In this document: positions 1 to 6,010 of the stretch, piece by piece | Numbering within the stretch: the stretch's first letter is position 1 | Layout: each line of letters begins with the position of its first letter | Assembly (NCBI GenBank): GCA_937871705.1 | Contig: CALMOO010000789.1 | Span: 1 to 6,644 of the forward strand | Direction: 5' to 3' | DNA length: 6,644 nt | Source of the DNA: an uncultured Hymenobacter sp. | Lineage (GTDB): Bacteria; Bacteroidota; Bacteroidia; Cytophagales; Hymenobacteraceae | Position numbers and translations under genes: made by a program | Notes under the pieces: model-generated | Told to the model about the DNA's origin: nothing | What the model saw: only the letters and a program-made list of their open reading frames with translations | Database searches by the model: none

Positions 1-559
1 CGTTGGAATGGCGGGGTAGCAGGCCCGGAATCGTGTCCAGTTGAGCTTGATGGAGGTCTTCGTAGAATTTTTGCTTCGTGTAGCCCCGCAACGTTTTCAC
101 CGCCCTTGCCACCGCCGAATCGGGGTCGGCTGGCCGTACTTGGTTTAAGGGCAAATTATCCGGCAGCCGCGAGGTCGTGTTGGCCAAATGCACCAGCTTG
201 ATTGGTTGGCCGCGGTAAGCCAGGCTTACGCGCTTTTCCAGCACCGCATGGGCCAAGAGCAAGCTGGTAAACGTCTTGCTAACAGACCCAATTTCGTACA
301 CCGTCTGCGACGTTGGCAGCTGGCTCTTGCCTTTTTCGGTGCTGCCAAAGTTATAGAAGTATACCTGGCCATTCTGGATGATACCAATTGACAAGCCTAC
401 CCGTGCTGGTTGCTTCATAAACGCGGTACCCAGCCGCTGCACCAGCGTATCGAGCCGCGCTTTGGTAGCGGCAGGCGCGGCCGTGCGCTCCTGCCCTACC
501 GCCTTGCCCAGCGACAAAGTAAGCACCCAGCTGAGAACGAGTAATCGGGTAGTAATCAT
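1..559 (-). CDS. Exported serine hydrolase, class C beta-lactamase/PBP fold (C-terminus beyond the window)
   Basis: The reading frame opens with ATG at 559-557 and stays open to the window edge, giving 186 residues. Residues 1-22 look like a Sec signal peptide (hydrophobic core LLVLSWVLTLSL), so the enzyme should be exported. The segment YEIGSVSKTFTSLLLAHAVLE carries the SxxK motif (S92-x-x-K95), the nucleophile and general base of class C beta-lactamases, DD-peptidases and related esterases. Further on, IKLVHLANTTSRLPDNLP (about 120-137) matches the family's 'ITLRHLLTHTSGLP' stretch. At the very edge, PGLLPRHSN (178-186) aligns with the family's 'PG....YxN' block but has His where Tyr is expected. 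The segment between SxxK and TSRLP is about ten residues shorter than I recall for AmpC. The gene starts 28 bp after the DUF4097-like gene, so co-transcription is likely. Family assignment is firm. The substrate (beta-lactam, peptidoglycan or ester) cannot be told from this part. Confidence 0.88.
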   Translation of the reverse strand, partial: MITTRLLVLSWVLTLSLGKAVGQERTAAPAATKARLDTLVQRLGTAFMKQPARVGLSIGIIQNGQVYFYNFGSTEKGKSQLPTSQTVYEIGSVSKTFTSLLLAHAVLEKRVSLAYRGQPIKLVHLANTTSRLPDNLPLNQVRPADPDSAVARAVKTLRGYTKQKFYEDLHQAQLDTIPGLLPRHSN

Positions 560-587
560 GCCAGTGGCCGCTTAATTTACTGAATAC

Positions 588-1373
588 TTACTTCGACTTG
601 CGCACGTAGATGTCGCCGCTGATGGTTTTGAGCGAAAAGGAAGTGCCGCCGCCATTGGCTCGGCCTTCTACCGTTTGGCCGCCCACGTGGCGCAAGCCGC
701 TCCCGCCACCCAGGTTGAGGTCGAAGTCCGTATAAATTTCGCCCGAGATGGAGCGCATCGACAGGCTGACCTTAGCCGCGGGGGGTAGGCTCACGTCCAC
801 GTCGCCACTCACCGACGTTACGGCGCTGGGCTGGCTGGGCGTGCCGCTAAACTGCACCTTGATGTCGCCGCTGATAGTGTTGGCCACCACCGGGCCACTC
901 ACGTTCAGCAAGCGCAAGTCCCCTGATTTCAGGCTGACTTCGATGCGCCCGGCCAGGTCGCGGATGGTTAGGTCATCGGAGCCGCCCCAGCTCGTTTGGT
1001 CAAAGGAGAGGTTGGTTTGCCGCGGCAGCTGCACGGTGTAGTGCCCGTCGCTGTGCGACATACCGGTTACGCGGATGGTGTTGTCGCCGGCCTGCGTCAC
1101 GGATAAGCCCAGGCGGGTATTGTCGTTGGCACCGCCGCTGTAGATGGGCCGCAGGCCGGTAGCCAGCGCGGGCGGCGCTTCGTAGTGGCCCGTGCCGCGA
1201 ATCAGCAGCTCGTCGCCGTCGTAGCCCTCCACCGTCACGTCGCTGCCGCGCATGTCGAGCACCACTTTACGATTTTGAGGGCTATTAAATTTCTGTCGGA
1301 ATTCTTGAGCTCGAAGCTGGCCAGGGAGAGCTAATAACAGCGCTAGGGGCGCGAGCAGCAAATAATTTTTCAT
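588..1373 (-). CDS. Secreted DUF4097-like beta-repeat protein
   Basis: This 261-residue protein begins MKNYLLLAPLALLLALPG, a clear signal peptide with probable cleavage after LRA (residue 22). I chose the ATG at 1373-1371. The frame is open to 1496, but the extra 41 residues would bury the signal peptide and come from an inverted repeat. The mature part has short beta-strand repeats centred on SGD/SGE: KSGDL (about 150), ISGDI (168), VSGDV (189), ISGEI (210) and ISGDI (252), near-regular 20-residue steps apart from the last. This is typical of DUF4097/DUF4098 'putative adhesin' proteins, which fold as a right-handed beta structure and in Bacteroidota often sit next to ECF sigma/anti-sigma genes. 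It follows such a pair here, 158 bp downstream of the anti-sigma gene. The biochemical role is unknown. An envelope or surface function is inferred from the export signal and neighbours. Confidence 0.85.
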   Translation of the reverse strand: MKNYLLLAPLALLLALPGQLRAQEFRQKFNSPQNRKVVLDMRGSDVTVEGYDGDELLIRGTGHYEAPPALATGLRPIYSGGANDNTRLGLSVTQAGDNTIRVTGMSHSDGHYTVQLPRQTNLSFDQTSWGGSDDLTIRDLAGRIEVSLKSGDLRLLNVSGPVVANTISGDIKVQFSGTPSQPSAVTSVSGDVDVSLPPAAKVSLSMRSISGEIYTDFDLNLGGGSGLRHVGGQTVEGRANGGGTSFSLKTISGDIYVRKSK

Positions 1374-1428
1374 GATAAAGAGTAGAGTAGCAAGAAGGAG
1401 GGAGAAAATCGGCAATCTGGTAAAGACA

Positions 1429-1498
1429 GAGTGGCACTCCGCCGCCCACCTCCAGCCGAAACATTCGCGGTGGGCTTCCACAAAACGGAGTGCCACTC
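1429..1498. repeat. Compact nested inverted repeat (REP/MITE-like)
   Basis: Perfect 13-bp outer arms GAGTGGCACTCCG (1429-1441) and CGGAGTGCCACTC (1486-1498) enclose a second perfect 7-bp pair, GCCCACC (1444-1450) and GGTGGGC (1469-1475). Each outer arm is itself an odd-centred palindrome: GAGTG-G-CACTC on the left and GGAGTG-C-CACTCC (1487-1499) on the right. The element fills much of the 158-bp gap between the anti-sigma and DUF4097-like genes. It has no T-tract, so a simple intrinsic terminator is unlikely. A dispersed genomic palindrome, an RNA-processing hairpin or a paired operator are all possible. Confidence 0.7.
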
Positions 1499-1504
1499 CA
1501 TTCT

Positions 1505-1516
1505 ATAGCTAGCTAT
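1505..1516. repeat. 12-bp perfect palindrome
   Basis: ATAGCTAGCTAT is a perfect palindrome lying six bases beyond the right arm of the 1429-1498 inverted repeat and 15 bases from the anti-sigma stop codon. It may be a binding site or the flank of a mobile palindromic element. It is too short to assign a function. Confidence 0.4.
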
Positions 1517-1531
1517 TGGTTAAGCAATTAA

Positions 1532-2437
1532 TCAAATCAATTGACCCAGGCCGCTTTCGGCCTGCTGGCGCACGGCGGGCAACGCCTGGGGCTGGCGAGC
1601 CAATTCTTCGAGCTGGGGCACGGCGCGCTTTTCGCGCAGCGTCACCAGGGTTTCGATAAGGGTAATCTGCACGTTGGGGTCGGTTTGGAGGGGTAGGGCC
1701 TCCACCAGTGCCGGGCCCACGCGGGGGTCGGCCCGCAGGCGAAACAGCGCTTCGCAAGCCGCAATGCGGACGTTAGGGTTGGGGTCGACATCAAGGGTAT
1801 GAATCAGGGTTAGCACGACGGGGTCGTTGGGCTCTAGCACGGCGGCCGGGGCCTGGCTCACCAGCTGCAAGCGCTGGCTGGCCGTGGCGGGCTGCTGCCG
1901 CGCCGCCGCAAGCTGTGTCGAGAGCGTCACGGCCGGCGACGGCGTCGGCGCGCTTGCCACCGGGGTGGCCGGCTGGCCGCCGCGCAGCAGCAGGCCCAGC
2001 ACCGCGCCAATTGCCACCAGCGCTACGCTGGCCGCGATGCGCAGCCACTGCTGGTTCGTAGCTTTTAGCTGCTGGCTGTTAGCTGTTAGTTCCTGCTTTG
2101 AAGTGGCTTCTAAAGGCTGGCCGCCGCGTTCGGCGCGCAGGCCAGCCAAGCCACTGGGCGAAGCCGCGTCCAGCTTCGCCTTCTCCTCGTTCAGCATGAC
2201 CAGAAAATCATCACGCAGCGCCAGCGGCGGCACTTCGGCGGGCAGAGCGTCGAGGTCGTTGAAGAGGCGGCGCAGCTCGGCCAGCTCGGCCTGGCAGGCG
2301 GGGCAAGCCGGCAGGTGCGCGGCCAGGTGCGCCGCCTCGGGCGGCAGCGGCTGGCCATCGGCCAGCTCGGGCAGCCAGAGCCGCAGCTCGGCGCAGGCTG
2401 GGTCGGTGGGAGGAAGAGTAGTAGCGGCGGAGGACAT
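1532..2437 (-). CDS. Membrane anti-sigma factor with N-terminal zinc-finger motif and C-terminal HEAT repeats
   Basis: 301 residues. The N-terminal domain has the anti-sigma zinc signature H-x3-C-x2-C (H41, C45, C48, in HLPACPAC) with a possible fourth ligand at C15, as in zf-HC2/ZAS anti-sigma proteins that bind and silence ECF sigma factors in the cytoplasm. A charged helix and a Gln/Asn-rich linker (about 115-130) follow, then one membrane segment at 132-151 (LRIAASVALVAIGAVLGLLL). A Pro/Ala-rich linker leads to a C-terminal HEAT-like region (about 205-301) with helical pairs marked by DPNPNVRIAACEALFRL and DPNVQITLIETLVTL. This topology would put the HEAT part in the periplasm, where it could sense or bind a partner. 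The gene starts 50 bp after the sigma factor stop, the usual sigma/anti-sigma order. Function is inferred from the motif and position; the inducing signal is unknown. Confidence 0.85.
   Translation of the reverse strand: MSSAATTLPPTDPACAELRLWLPELADGQPLPPEAAHLAAHLPACPACQAELAELRRLFNDLDALPAEVPPLALRDDFLVMLNEEKAKLDAASPSGLAGLRAERGGQPLEATSKQELTANSQQLKATNQQWLRIAASVALVAIGAVLGLLLRGGQPATPVASAPTPSPAVTLSTQLAAARQQPATASQRLQLVSQAPAAVLEPNDPVVLTLIHTLDVDPNPNVRIAACEALFRLRADPRVGPALVEALPLQTDPNVQITLIETLVTLREKRAVPQLEELARQPQALPAVRQQAESGLGQLI
2055..2089. repeat. Imperfect 7-bp tandem repeat inside the anti-sigma gene
   Basis: Five consecutive heptamers on the plus strand read TTCGTAG, CTTTTAG, CTGCTGG, CTGTTAG, CTGTTAG; the last two are identical and the others are degenerate. 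They encode the Gln/Asn-rich linker (about residues 117-128) just before the membrane segment. The unit length is not a multiple of three, so gain or loss of a single unit would shift the frame. Confidence 0.55.
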
Positions 2438-2487
2438 TTTAGCTTAGCTTATGAACTGTGAATTATAAATTCCTTTTAATCAATGCG

Positions 2488-3099
2488 TTAACTCAAGTAA
2501 ATCTTACGTAGCGCGTCGAGCGCCCGGTGGGCTTTCACCCGGGCCGCGCCGGCCGAGCAGCCGAGCTGCTCGCCGATTTCGGCGTAGTCGAAGCCTTCGA
2601 AGCGGTGCAGCACCAGCACCTCGCGCTGGGCGGGGGGTAGCAGGGCCAGGGCTTCGTGCAGGCCCTGGTGCTGGTCGGTGGCAGCACGCTGGGCCTGGGC
2701 GGCACGGCCGTGGGCAGCGGTGTGCTCTACTTCTTCCAGGTCGGCCGTGGGGCGCTGGCGCTGGTAGTGGTCGGCCCACACGTGGCGGGCCATTTGGTAG
2801 ACCCAGGCCCGAAACGGCTGCCCGGGCTGGTAGCTGGCGCGGTAGCGCAGCACCCGCACAAACACGTTTTGGGTCAGGTCCTGGGCTACCTCGCGGTCGC
2901 CGTTGGCTAGCCGGGCCAGGAAGCCAAAGAGCGGCGCCTGGTAGCGTTCAAATAGCCCGGTGAGGCAGTCCAGCTCGTTGGCCCGCACCCGTTCCATCAA
3001 GGCTTCATCGCTGAGCAGCGTGGCAGTAGCAGGCATACGGGCGGCAGAAAAAGGGTCGTTGGCAGTAGGTTTTGCAGGGAGTACCGGCGGCGTAGTCAT
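2488..3099 (-). CDS. ECF-type RNA polymerase sigma factor (sigma-70 family)
   Basis: 203 residues with the two-domain ECF layout. Sigma region 2 spans about 34-117: NELDCLTGLFERYQAPLFGFL (region 2.1), DLTQNVFVRVLRY (74-86; core-binding region 2.2) and FRAWVYQMARHVWADHYQR (96-114; regions 2.3-2.4, -10 recognition). Region 4 spans about 153-199: LPPAQREVLVLHRFEGFDYAEIGEQLG followed by the recognition helix SAGAARVKAHRALDALRK, which reads the -35 element. There is no region 1.1 or 3. The ATG at 3099-3097 is the longest start. Met22 (3036) is a real alternative, because the first 21 residues are Pro/Ala-rich and the conserved part begins after it. The anti-sigma gene lies 50 bp downstream, and a tandem TGTAAC repeat sits directly upstream, which could be an autoregulatory target. 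The regulon is unknown. Confidence 0.93.
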   Translation of the reverse strand: MTTPPVLPAKPTANDPFSAARMPATATLLSDEALMERVRANELDCLTGLFERYQAPLFGFLARLANGDREVAQDLTQNVFVRVLRYRASYQPGQPFRAWVYQMARHVWADHYQRQRPTADLEEVEHTAAHGRAAQAQRAATDQHQGLHEALALLPPAQREVLVLHRFEGFDYAEIGEQLGCSAGAARVKAHRALDALRKIYLS

Positions 3100-3101
3100 A
3101 C

Positions 3102-3118
3102 GTTACAGCGAGGTTACA
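3102..3118 (-). promoter_or_regulatory. Tandem TGTAAC direct repeat upstream of the sigma gene
   Basis: On the minus strand TGTAAC occurs twice (3118-3113 and 3107-3102), with starts exactly 11 bp apart and ending two bases before the sigma ATG. TGTAAC-like hexamers are common ECF -35 elements, so this may be an autoregulated promoter. If so, transcription would start inside the long open frame and Met22 would be the real start. The one-turn spacing also fits a regulator binding the same DNA face twice. Confidence 0.4.
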
Positions 3119-3147
3119 ACTATTTTCAAAAAGCACCAGGGCCGGCA

Positions 3148-3175
3148 GGCCAGCCCACGCAAAAGCGGGCTGGCC
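3148..3175. repeat. Second hairpin competing with the terminator
   Basis: GGCCAGCCC (3148-3156) and GGGCTGGCC (3167-3175) form a perfect 9-bp stem with a 10-nt loop. Its right arm is the same stretch used by the neighbouring terminator stem (3162-3173), so the two structures exclude each other. Confidence 0.55.
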
Positions 3176-3204
3176 ATCTGTTTTCCAGAAGACCAGCCCG
3201 CTTT
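3161..3204 (-). terminator. Intrinsic terminator after the M56 peptidase gene
   Basis: Perfect 12-bp arms AAAGCGGGCTGG and CCAGCCCGCTTT (3162-3173 and 3193-3204) are separated by 19 nt that can form a further TCTG/CAGA mini-stem. On the minus strand the G+C-rich stem lies 23 nt after the M56 stop codon and ends in TTTT. The A-run before the stem makes it potentially bidirectional. It would separate the BlaI/M56 operon from the sigma-factor operon. Confidence 0.7.
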
Positions 3205-3227
3205 GTAAAGCGCCTACAATCAAGCGC

Positions 3228-5582
3228 TTAGTTTTCGTCTACCGAAATACTGTAGTTCGATTTGCTGCCCTTGCCTTTTTTCTTGGGCTGGTTCAGCAAC
3301 TCGCGGTATTTGGCCGCTTGCGCCGGGGTAAGCTCTTTGCCATCCACGCGGCCGCCCTCGTCATTGAGCTGAAATGTAAAGTGCTTTTCGTCTTTAATCA
3401 GGCCATCCTGCCGCAGGGCTTCGCGCAGCCGGGCGGGGTTGGGCGCGGCGGGCGGTGCGGGGGGGGTAGGCGCCTGCGGAGCGATTGGGGCGACTGGCGC
3501 GATTGGCGCAAACTCTGCCATCGGCGCTGGCGGTGCCTGCGGAGCACGGGGCGGACGAGGTGGCCGTGGCGGGCGCACCGAGCCCCGGCCCGATGTGCCA
3601 TCGAGGGCGCGCAGCTCGGCTTCGGCGGCAGCAATGCGGGCGCGCAGCTCGGCCCGGCGAGCCGCCGCATCGGGGCTAGGGCCATCCTGGTCGTCTTGGT
3701 CACCAGCGCGGTCAGCCTGCTCGGCATCGTGGTCGGCTTGGCGGGCGTCACGCTCAGCTTGGCGAGCATCGCGCTCAGCCTGGCGGGCGGCGTCGCTCAT
3801 GTCAGCTAAGCCGCGCAGGTCGTAGCGGTACACGTGGGCTTGCACCTTGGGGTCGCTTTCGACCGAAGCTTGCACGTCAATGTGCACATCTGGCTTCAGC
3901 TTGCGGAGCGTGCGCTCTATTTCGCGGCGGTCGTGCGCAGTTAGGTTTGGGTCGCGCAGGGCATTGGTGAGGCCTCGCCGGGTTTCCCTGGCCACTTTAG
4001 ACCCGATGCCATCCAAGTTGAAATTCAACCGAAATGATTGATTATCGGGCCCATCCAGCCACTCCATGCGCTCGGGCCGCTCAATGGGGGTAGGCACCTG
4101 CACTATTTCCACCGTTTGGGCGGCCTTGCCGGGCTTGGCTTTTTTGCCGCGTTTGTCGGTGGCCGTTTCTACCGGCTGGCCATCTACCGACATACTTACT
4201 ACGCGGCCCTTTTTGTCTTTCTCGATAACTACCGTGCTGGCGCCGCCCCGACGAGGAGGCGGATAGGTTTGGGCCGGCGCATGTATCCGCACTCGCGGCT
4301 CTAGCAGTAGCCGGGGCTCGGAGTTTACTTCGGCCTGGCTGGCTACGTCGGTTGGTGACCCGGCCGCGAAGGGCTTGCGCGCCGTATTGGTCAGGCTGCC
4401 AAGAGCCCGCTGCGCTGTCTGCACTACTTTCTTTTCTTGTAATAAGAGGCTACCGGCTGGAGCCGCCAGCGCCACGCCCGTGCCCAGGCCCAGCAGCCCC
4501 AGCCCGGCCAGCAGCCCGGCCAGCAGCCCGGCCAGCAAGCCTTCGCCCAGGGTGGGCGCACTAGGCCGGGCCAGTGCCAGCCGGCGCACCCGCGCCAGCA
4601 GCGAGCCCCTACCCCCCACCCCAGCCGCAGCCAGCGCCAGGCGCGGCATAGCAGCGGGGCTAGCCTCTAGCTCGGCCAAGGCCGCCAGGGCGCGAGCCAC
4701 CCGCAGGCGGTCGCCGCCGCAGAGGGCCGCAGCCTGGTCGTCGCAGCAGTTTTCGCGCTCGGCGCGCAGGCAGGCGGCCATAAACCACACCGCCGGGTGG
4801 TAGAAAAACAGCACTTCGGCCACGGCCAGCCCAAGGTTGAGCAGGTAGTCGCGGCGCACAATATGCGCCAGCTCGTGCGCCAGCAGCGCTTCCAGCAAGG
4901 CTGGGCTCAGGCCCGCCACCGCCCCGAGGGGCAGCAAAATGGCCGGGCGCAAATGCCCCAGCACCAGCGGCCCCGCCACCCGCGCCGACTCGAGCAGCGC
5001 CACTGCCCGGCGCAAGCCAGCCCGCCGCGCCAGCACCGCCAGCCGCTGCTGCCACTCGGCACCCAACGCCTGCGCGCCGCTGCGTCGCAAGCGGTTAGCA
5101 TATACCAAGCCGCCGAGCAGCCGCCCGCTCATGAGCAGCAGGCCCAGTAGCCAGCCGGCTACCACCACTGACAAGTAGGGCTCTATTTTAGCGCGGCTGG
5201 CTGGCAACCAAGAAAGGGCCACCGACTTAGTAGCCCTAGTGGCAGCCGCTACTGGCTGCGTAGCCGACGAACTCAGGCCCAGCTCAGTAGCTACACGAAG
5301 AGTAGGCTGCGTCAGCTCGGATTTGGCCGCAACCTGAGTCGGCGCCAGCTTGGCCGGGTAGTAAAACCCAAACGTGAGCCCCACTAGCAGCAGCAGGCTG
5401 GCCAGCGCGCCCGCCGCCGTGGCGTAGCGCACCTCGGCGCGGTGCCGGCGCAGCAGTGGCAGCGCCGCGGCCAGCACCCCCGCCAGCACGGCGCCCTGCC
5501 ACAGCGAATGCAGCAGTGTGTAGCCCACCGCCCGCACCAGCGCGGGCGACAACCAGTTCTCAAGCAGCGGGAGCGTCGTCAT
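3228..5582 (-). CDS. BlaR1-like M56 family membrane metallopeptidase (signal transducer)
   Basis: 784 residues from the ATG at 5582-5580. The frame is open to an ATG at 5627, but the later start sits better before the first membrane segment and gives a 23-nt overlap with blaI, typical of coupled genes. Membrane segments: about 17-45 (TLLHSLWQGAVLAGVLAAA), 54-75, 137-161 and 349-374. Between segments 3 and 4 lies the M56 zinc-protease core: HELAH (236-240) and, downstream, AERENCCDD (274-282) with the acidic ligand region. In BlaR1/MecR1 a signal outside activates this cytosolic protease, which inactivates the BlaI repressor. Here the roughly 400-residue C-terminus has no visible penicillin-binding SxxK/SxN/KTG set. 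It holds charged RQAERDA heptads (599-626), a Pro/Ala tract (667-717) and an end domain with DGLIKDEKHFTFQLND and a Lys-rich tail. The ligand is therefore unknown and need not be a beta-lactam. Family assignment is strong. Confidence 0.92.
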   Translation of the reverse strand: MTTLPLLENWLSPALVRAVGYTLLHSLWQGAVLAGVLAAALPLLRRHRAEVRYATAAGALASLLLLVGLTFGFYYPAKLAPTQVAAKSELTQPTLRVATELGLSSSATQPVAAATRATKSVALSWLPASRAKIEPYLSVVVAGWLLGLLLMSGRLLGGLVYANRLRRSGAQALGAEWQQRLAVLARRAGLRRAVALLESARVAGPLVLGHLRPAILLPLGAVAGLSPALLEALLAHELAHIVRRDYLLNLGLAVAEVLFFYHPAVWFMAACLRAERENCCDDQAAALCGGDRLRVARALAALAELEASPAAMPRLALAAAGVGGRGSLLARVRRLALARPSAPTLGEGLLAGLLAGLLAGLGLLGLGTGVALAAPAGSLLLQEKKVVQTAQRALGSLTNTARKPFAAGSPTDVASQAEVNSEPRLLLEPRVRIHAPAQTYPPPRRGGASTVVIEKDKKGRVVSMSVDGQPVETATDKRGKKAKPGKAAQTVEIVQVPTPIERPERMEWLDGPDNQSFRLNFNLDGIGSKVARETRRGLTNALRDPNLTAHDRREIERTLRKLKPDVHIDVQASVESDPKVQAHVYRYDLRGLADMSDAARQAERDARQAERDARQADHDAEQADRAGDQDDQDGPSPDAAARRAELRARIAAAEAELRALDGTSGRGSVRPPRPPRPPRAPQAPPAPMAEFAPIAPVAPIAPQAPTPPAPPAAPNPARLREALRQDGLIKDEKHFTFQLNDEGGRVDGKELTPAQAAKYRELLNQPKKKGKGSKSNYSISVDEN
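3432..3584 (-). repeat. Proline-rich tract in the M56 protein
   Basis: The DNA encodes RPPRPPRPPRAPQAPPAP and then repeated API/APV/APQ steps (about residues 667-717). Such a tract likely forms an extended stalk across the periplasm or along peptidoglycan, separating the heptad region from the terminal domain. Confidence 0.75.
3705..3788 (-). repeat. Four imperfect 21-bp repeats encoding charged heptads
   Basis: Four consecutive seven-residue units ARQAERD, ARQAERD, ARQADHD and AEQADRA (residues 599-626 of the M56 protein) are encoded by in-frame 21-bp repeats. The units match at the protein level while codons differ (for example GCC/GCT and GCG/GCT), so the array is not freshly duplicated. 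A helical or coiled-coil spacer is likely. Confidence 0.7.
4501..4536 (-). repeat. Three perfect 12-bp tandem repeats in the fourth membrane segment
   Basis: AGCCCGGCCAGC is repeated three times without change on the plus strand, encoding the GLLAGLLAGLLAG series of the M56 protein's fourth membrane helix. Because the unit is in frame, slippage would lengthen or shorten the helix by four residues (about one turn) without breaking the gene. Confidence 0.8.
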
Positions 5583-5988
5583 TGGGAGTAGGGGTTGAAG
5601 AGTTAGCGTTCTGAATTTCAATGTCATTGAGCAAGCGCCGAATCTGGGCCAGCTCGTCGGGCGAGGTGCGGCGGTGGCCCAGGGCCTGCATCACCAGCTT
5701 CAGGGCCGAGCCGCCGAAGGTGGCTTCCACGAAGCGGTCGAGTAGCAGCCCCTGCGTATCCTGCTCGCGCACCGCCGCCCGGTAGATATGGCTGCGGCCT
5801 TCATCGTCGCGCTGCACCAGGCCTTTTTCAAGCATTAGCTGCATGATTTTCAAGGTAGTGGTGTAGCCAATTTCGCGTTGCTGGCCAAGCTGCTCGTTGA
5901 CGGTGCGAACCGTGGCCGGGCCGTGCTGCCACAGCACGTGCAAGATTTCCAGCTCGGAATCCGTAGGTTTAGGGGGCGCTTTGGGCAT
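5560..5988 (-). CDS. blaI: BlaI/MecI/CopY-family transcriptional repressor
   Basis: 142 residues. The N-terminal winged helix (about 8-72) has the family's signature: PTDSELEILHVLW, HGPATVRTVNEQL, the recognition helix region REIGYTTTLKIMQLMLEKG and the wing LVQRDDEGRSHIYRA. The C-terminal half (about 75-125, LLLDRFVEATFGGSALKLVMQAL) matches the dimerisation helices. The tail is Asn/Thr/Pro-rich and disordered-looking. I chose the ATG at 5988-5986 because the upstream extension to 6111 would run through the promoter and operators. The repressor binds paired sites as a dimer and is removed through its M56 partner, whose gene overlaps its 3' end by 23 nt. Three dyads upstream make autorepression likely. 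In Bacteroidota such pairs control varied targets, so the name reflects the family, not proven beta-lactam resistance. Confidence 0.94.
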   Translation of the reverse strand: MPKAPPKPTDSELEILHVLWQHGPATVRTVNEQLGQQREIGYTTTLKIMQLMLEKGLVQRDDEGRSHIYRAAVREQDTQGLLLDRFVEATFGGSALKLVMQALGHRRTSPDELAQIRRLLNDIEIQNANSSTPTPNDDAPAA

Positions 5989-6010
5989 GAGTAAGGAGAA
6001 AAAAGTTTCA

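Noticed and set aside
188..575. Two short plus-strand frames of 65-67 residues at the left edge
   Set aside because: They lie opposite the serine hydrolase frame, whose SxxK motif and signal peptide show the true coding strand.
1374..1496. N-terminal extension of the DUF4097-like protein by 41 residues
   Set aside because: It would place the signal peptide internally and is encoded by the palindromic element, so the ATG at 1373 is preferred.
1827..2447. 206-residue open frame on the plus strand opposite the anti-sigma gene
   Set aside because: It is a mirror of a G+C-rich gene: Ser/Ala/Arg-rich, no recognisable domain, and the minus-strand protein has clear zinc-finger, membrane and HEAT features.
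2438..2487. Separate promoter for the anti-sigma gene in the 50-bp gap
   Set aside because: The gap is A+T-rich and has a short GAATT-ATA-AATTC dyad (2460-2472), but I see no convincing -33/-7 pair; co-transcription with the sigma gene is simpler.
3005..3223. 72-residue minus-strand frame over the terminator and sigma start
   Set aside because: It reads through both hairpins and overlaps the sigma gene in another frame; no family resemblance.
3318..3825. Plus-strand open frames of 128-163 residues opposite the M56 C-terminus
   Set aside because: Their Gly/Ala/Arg-rich composition reflects the complementary Pro/Ala and heptad repeats; no independent start signal or domain.
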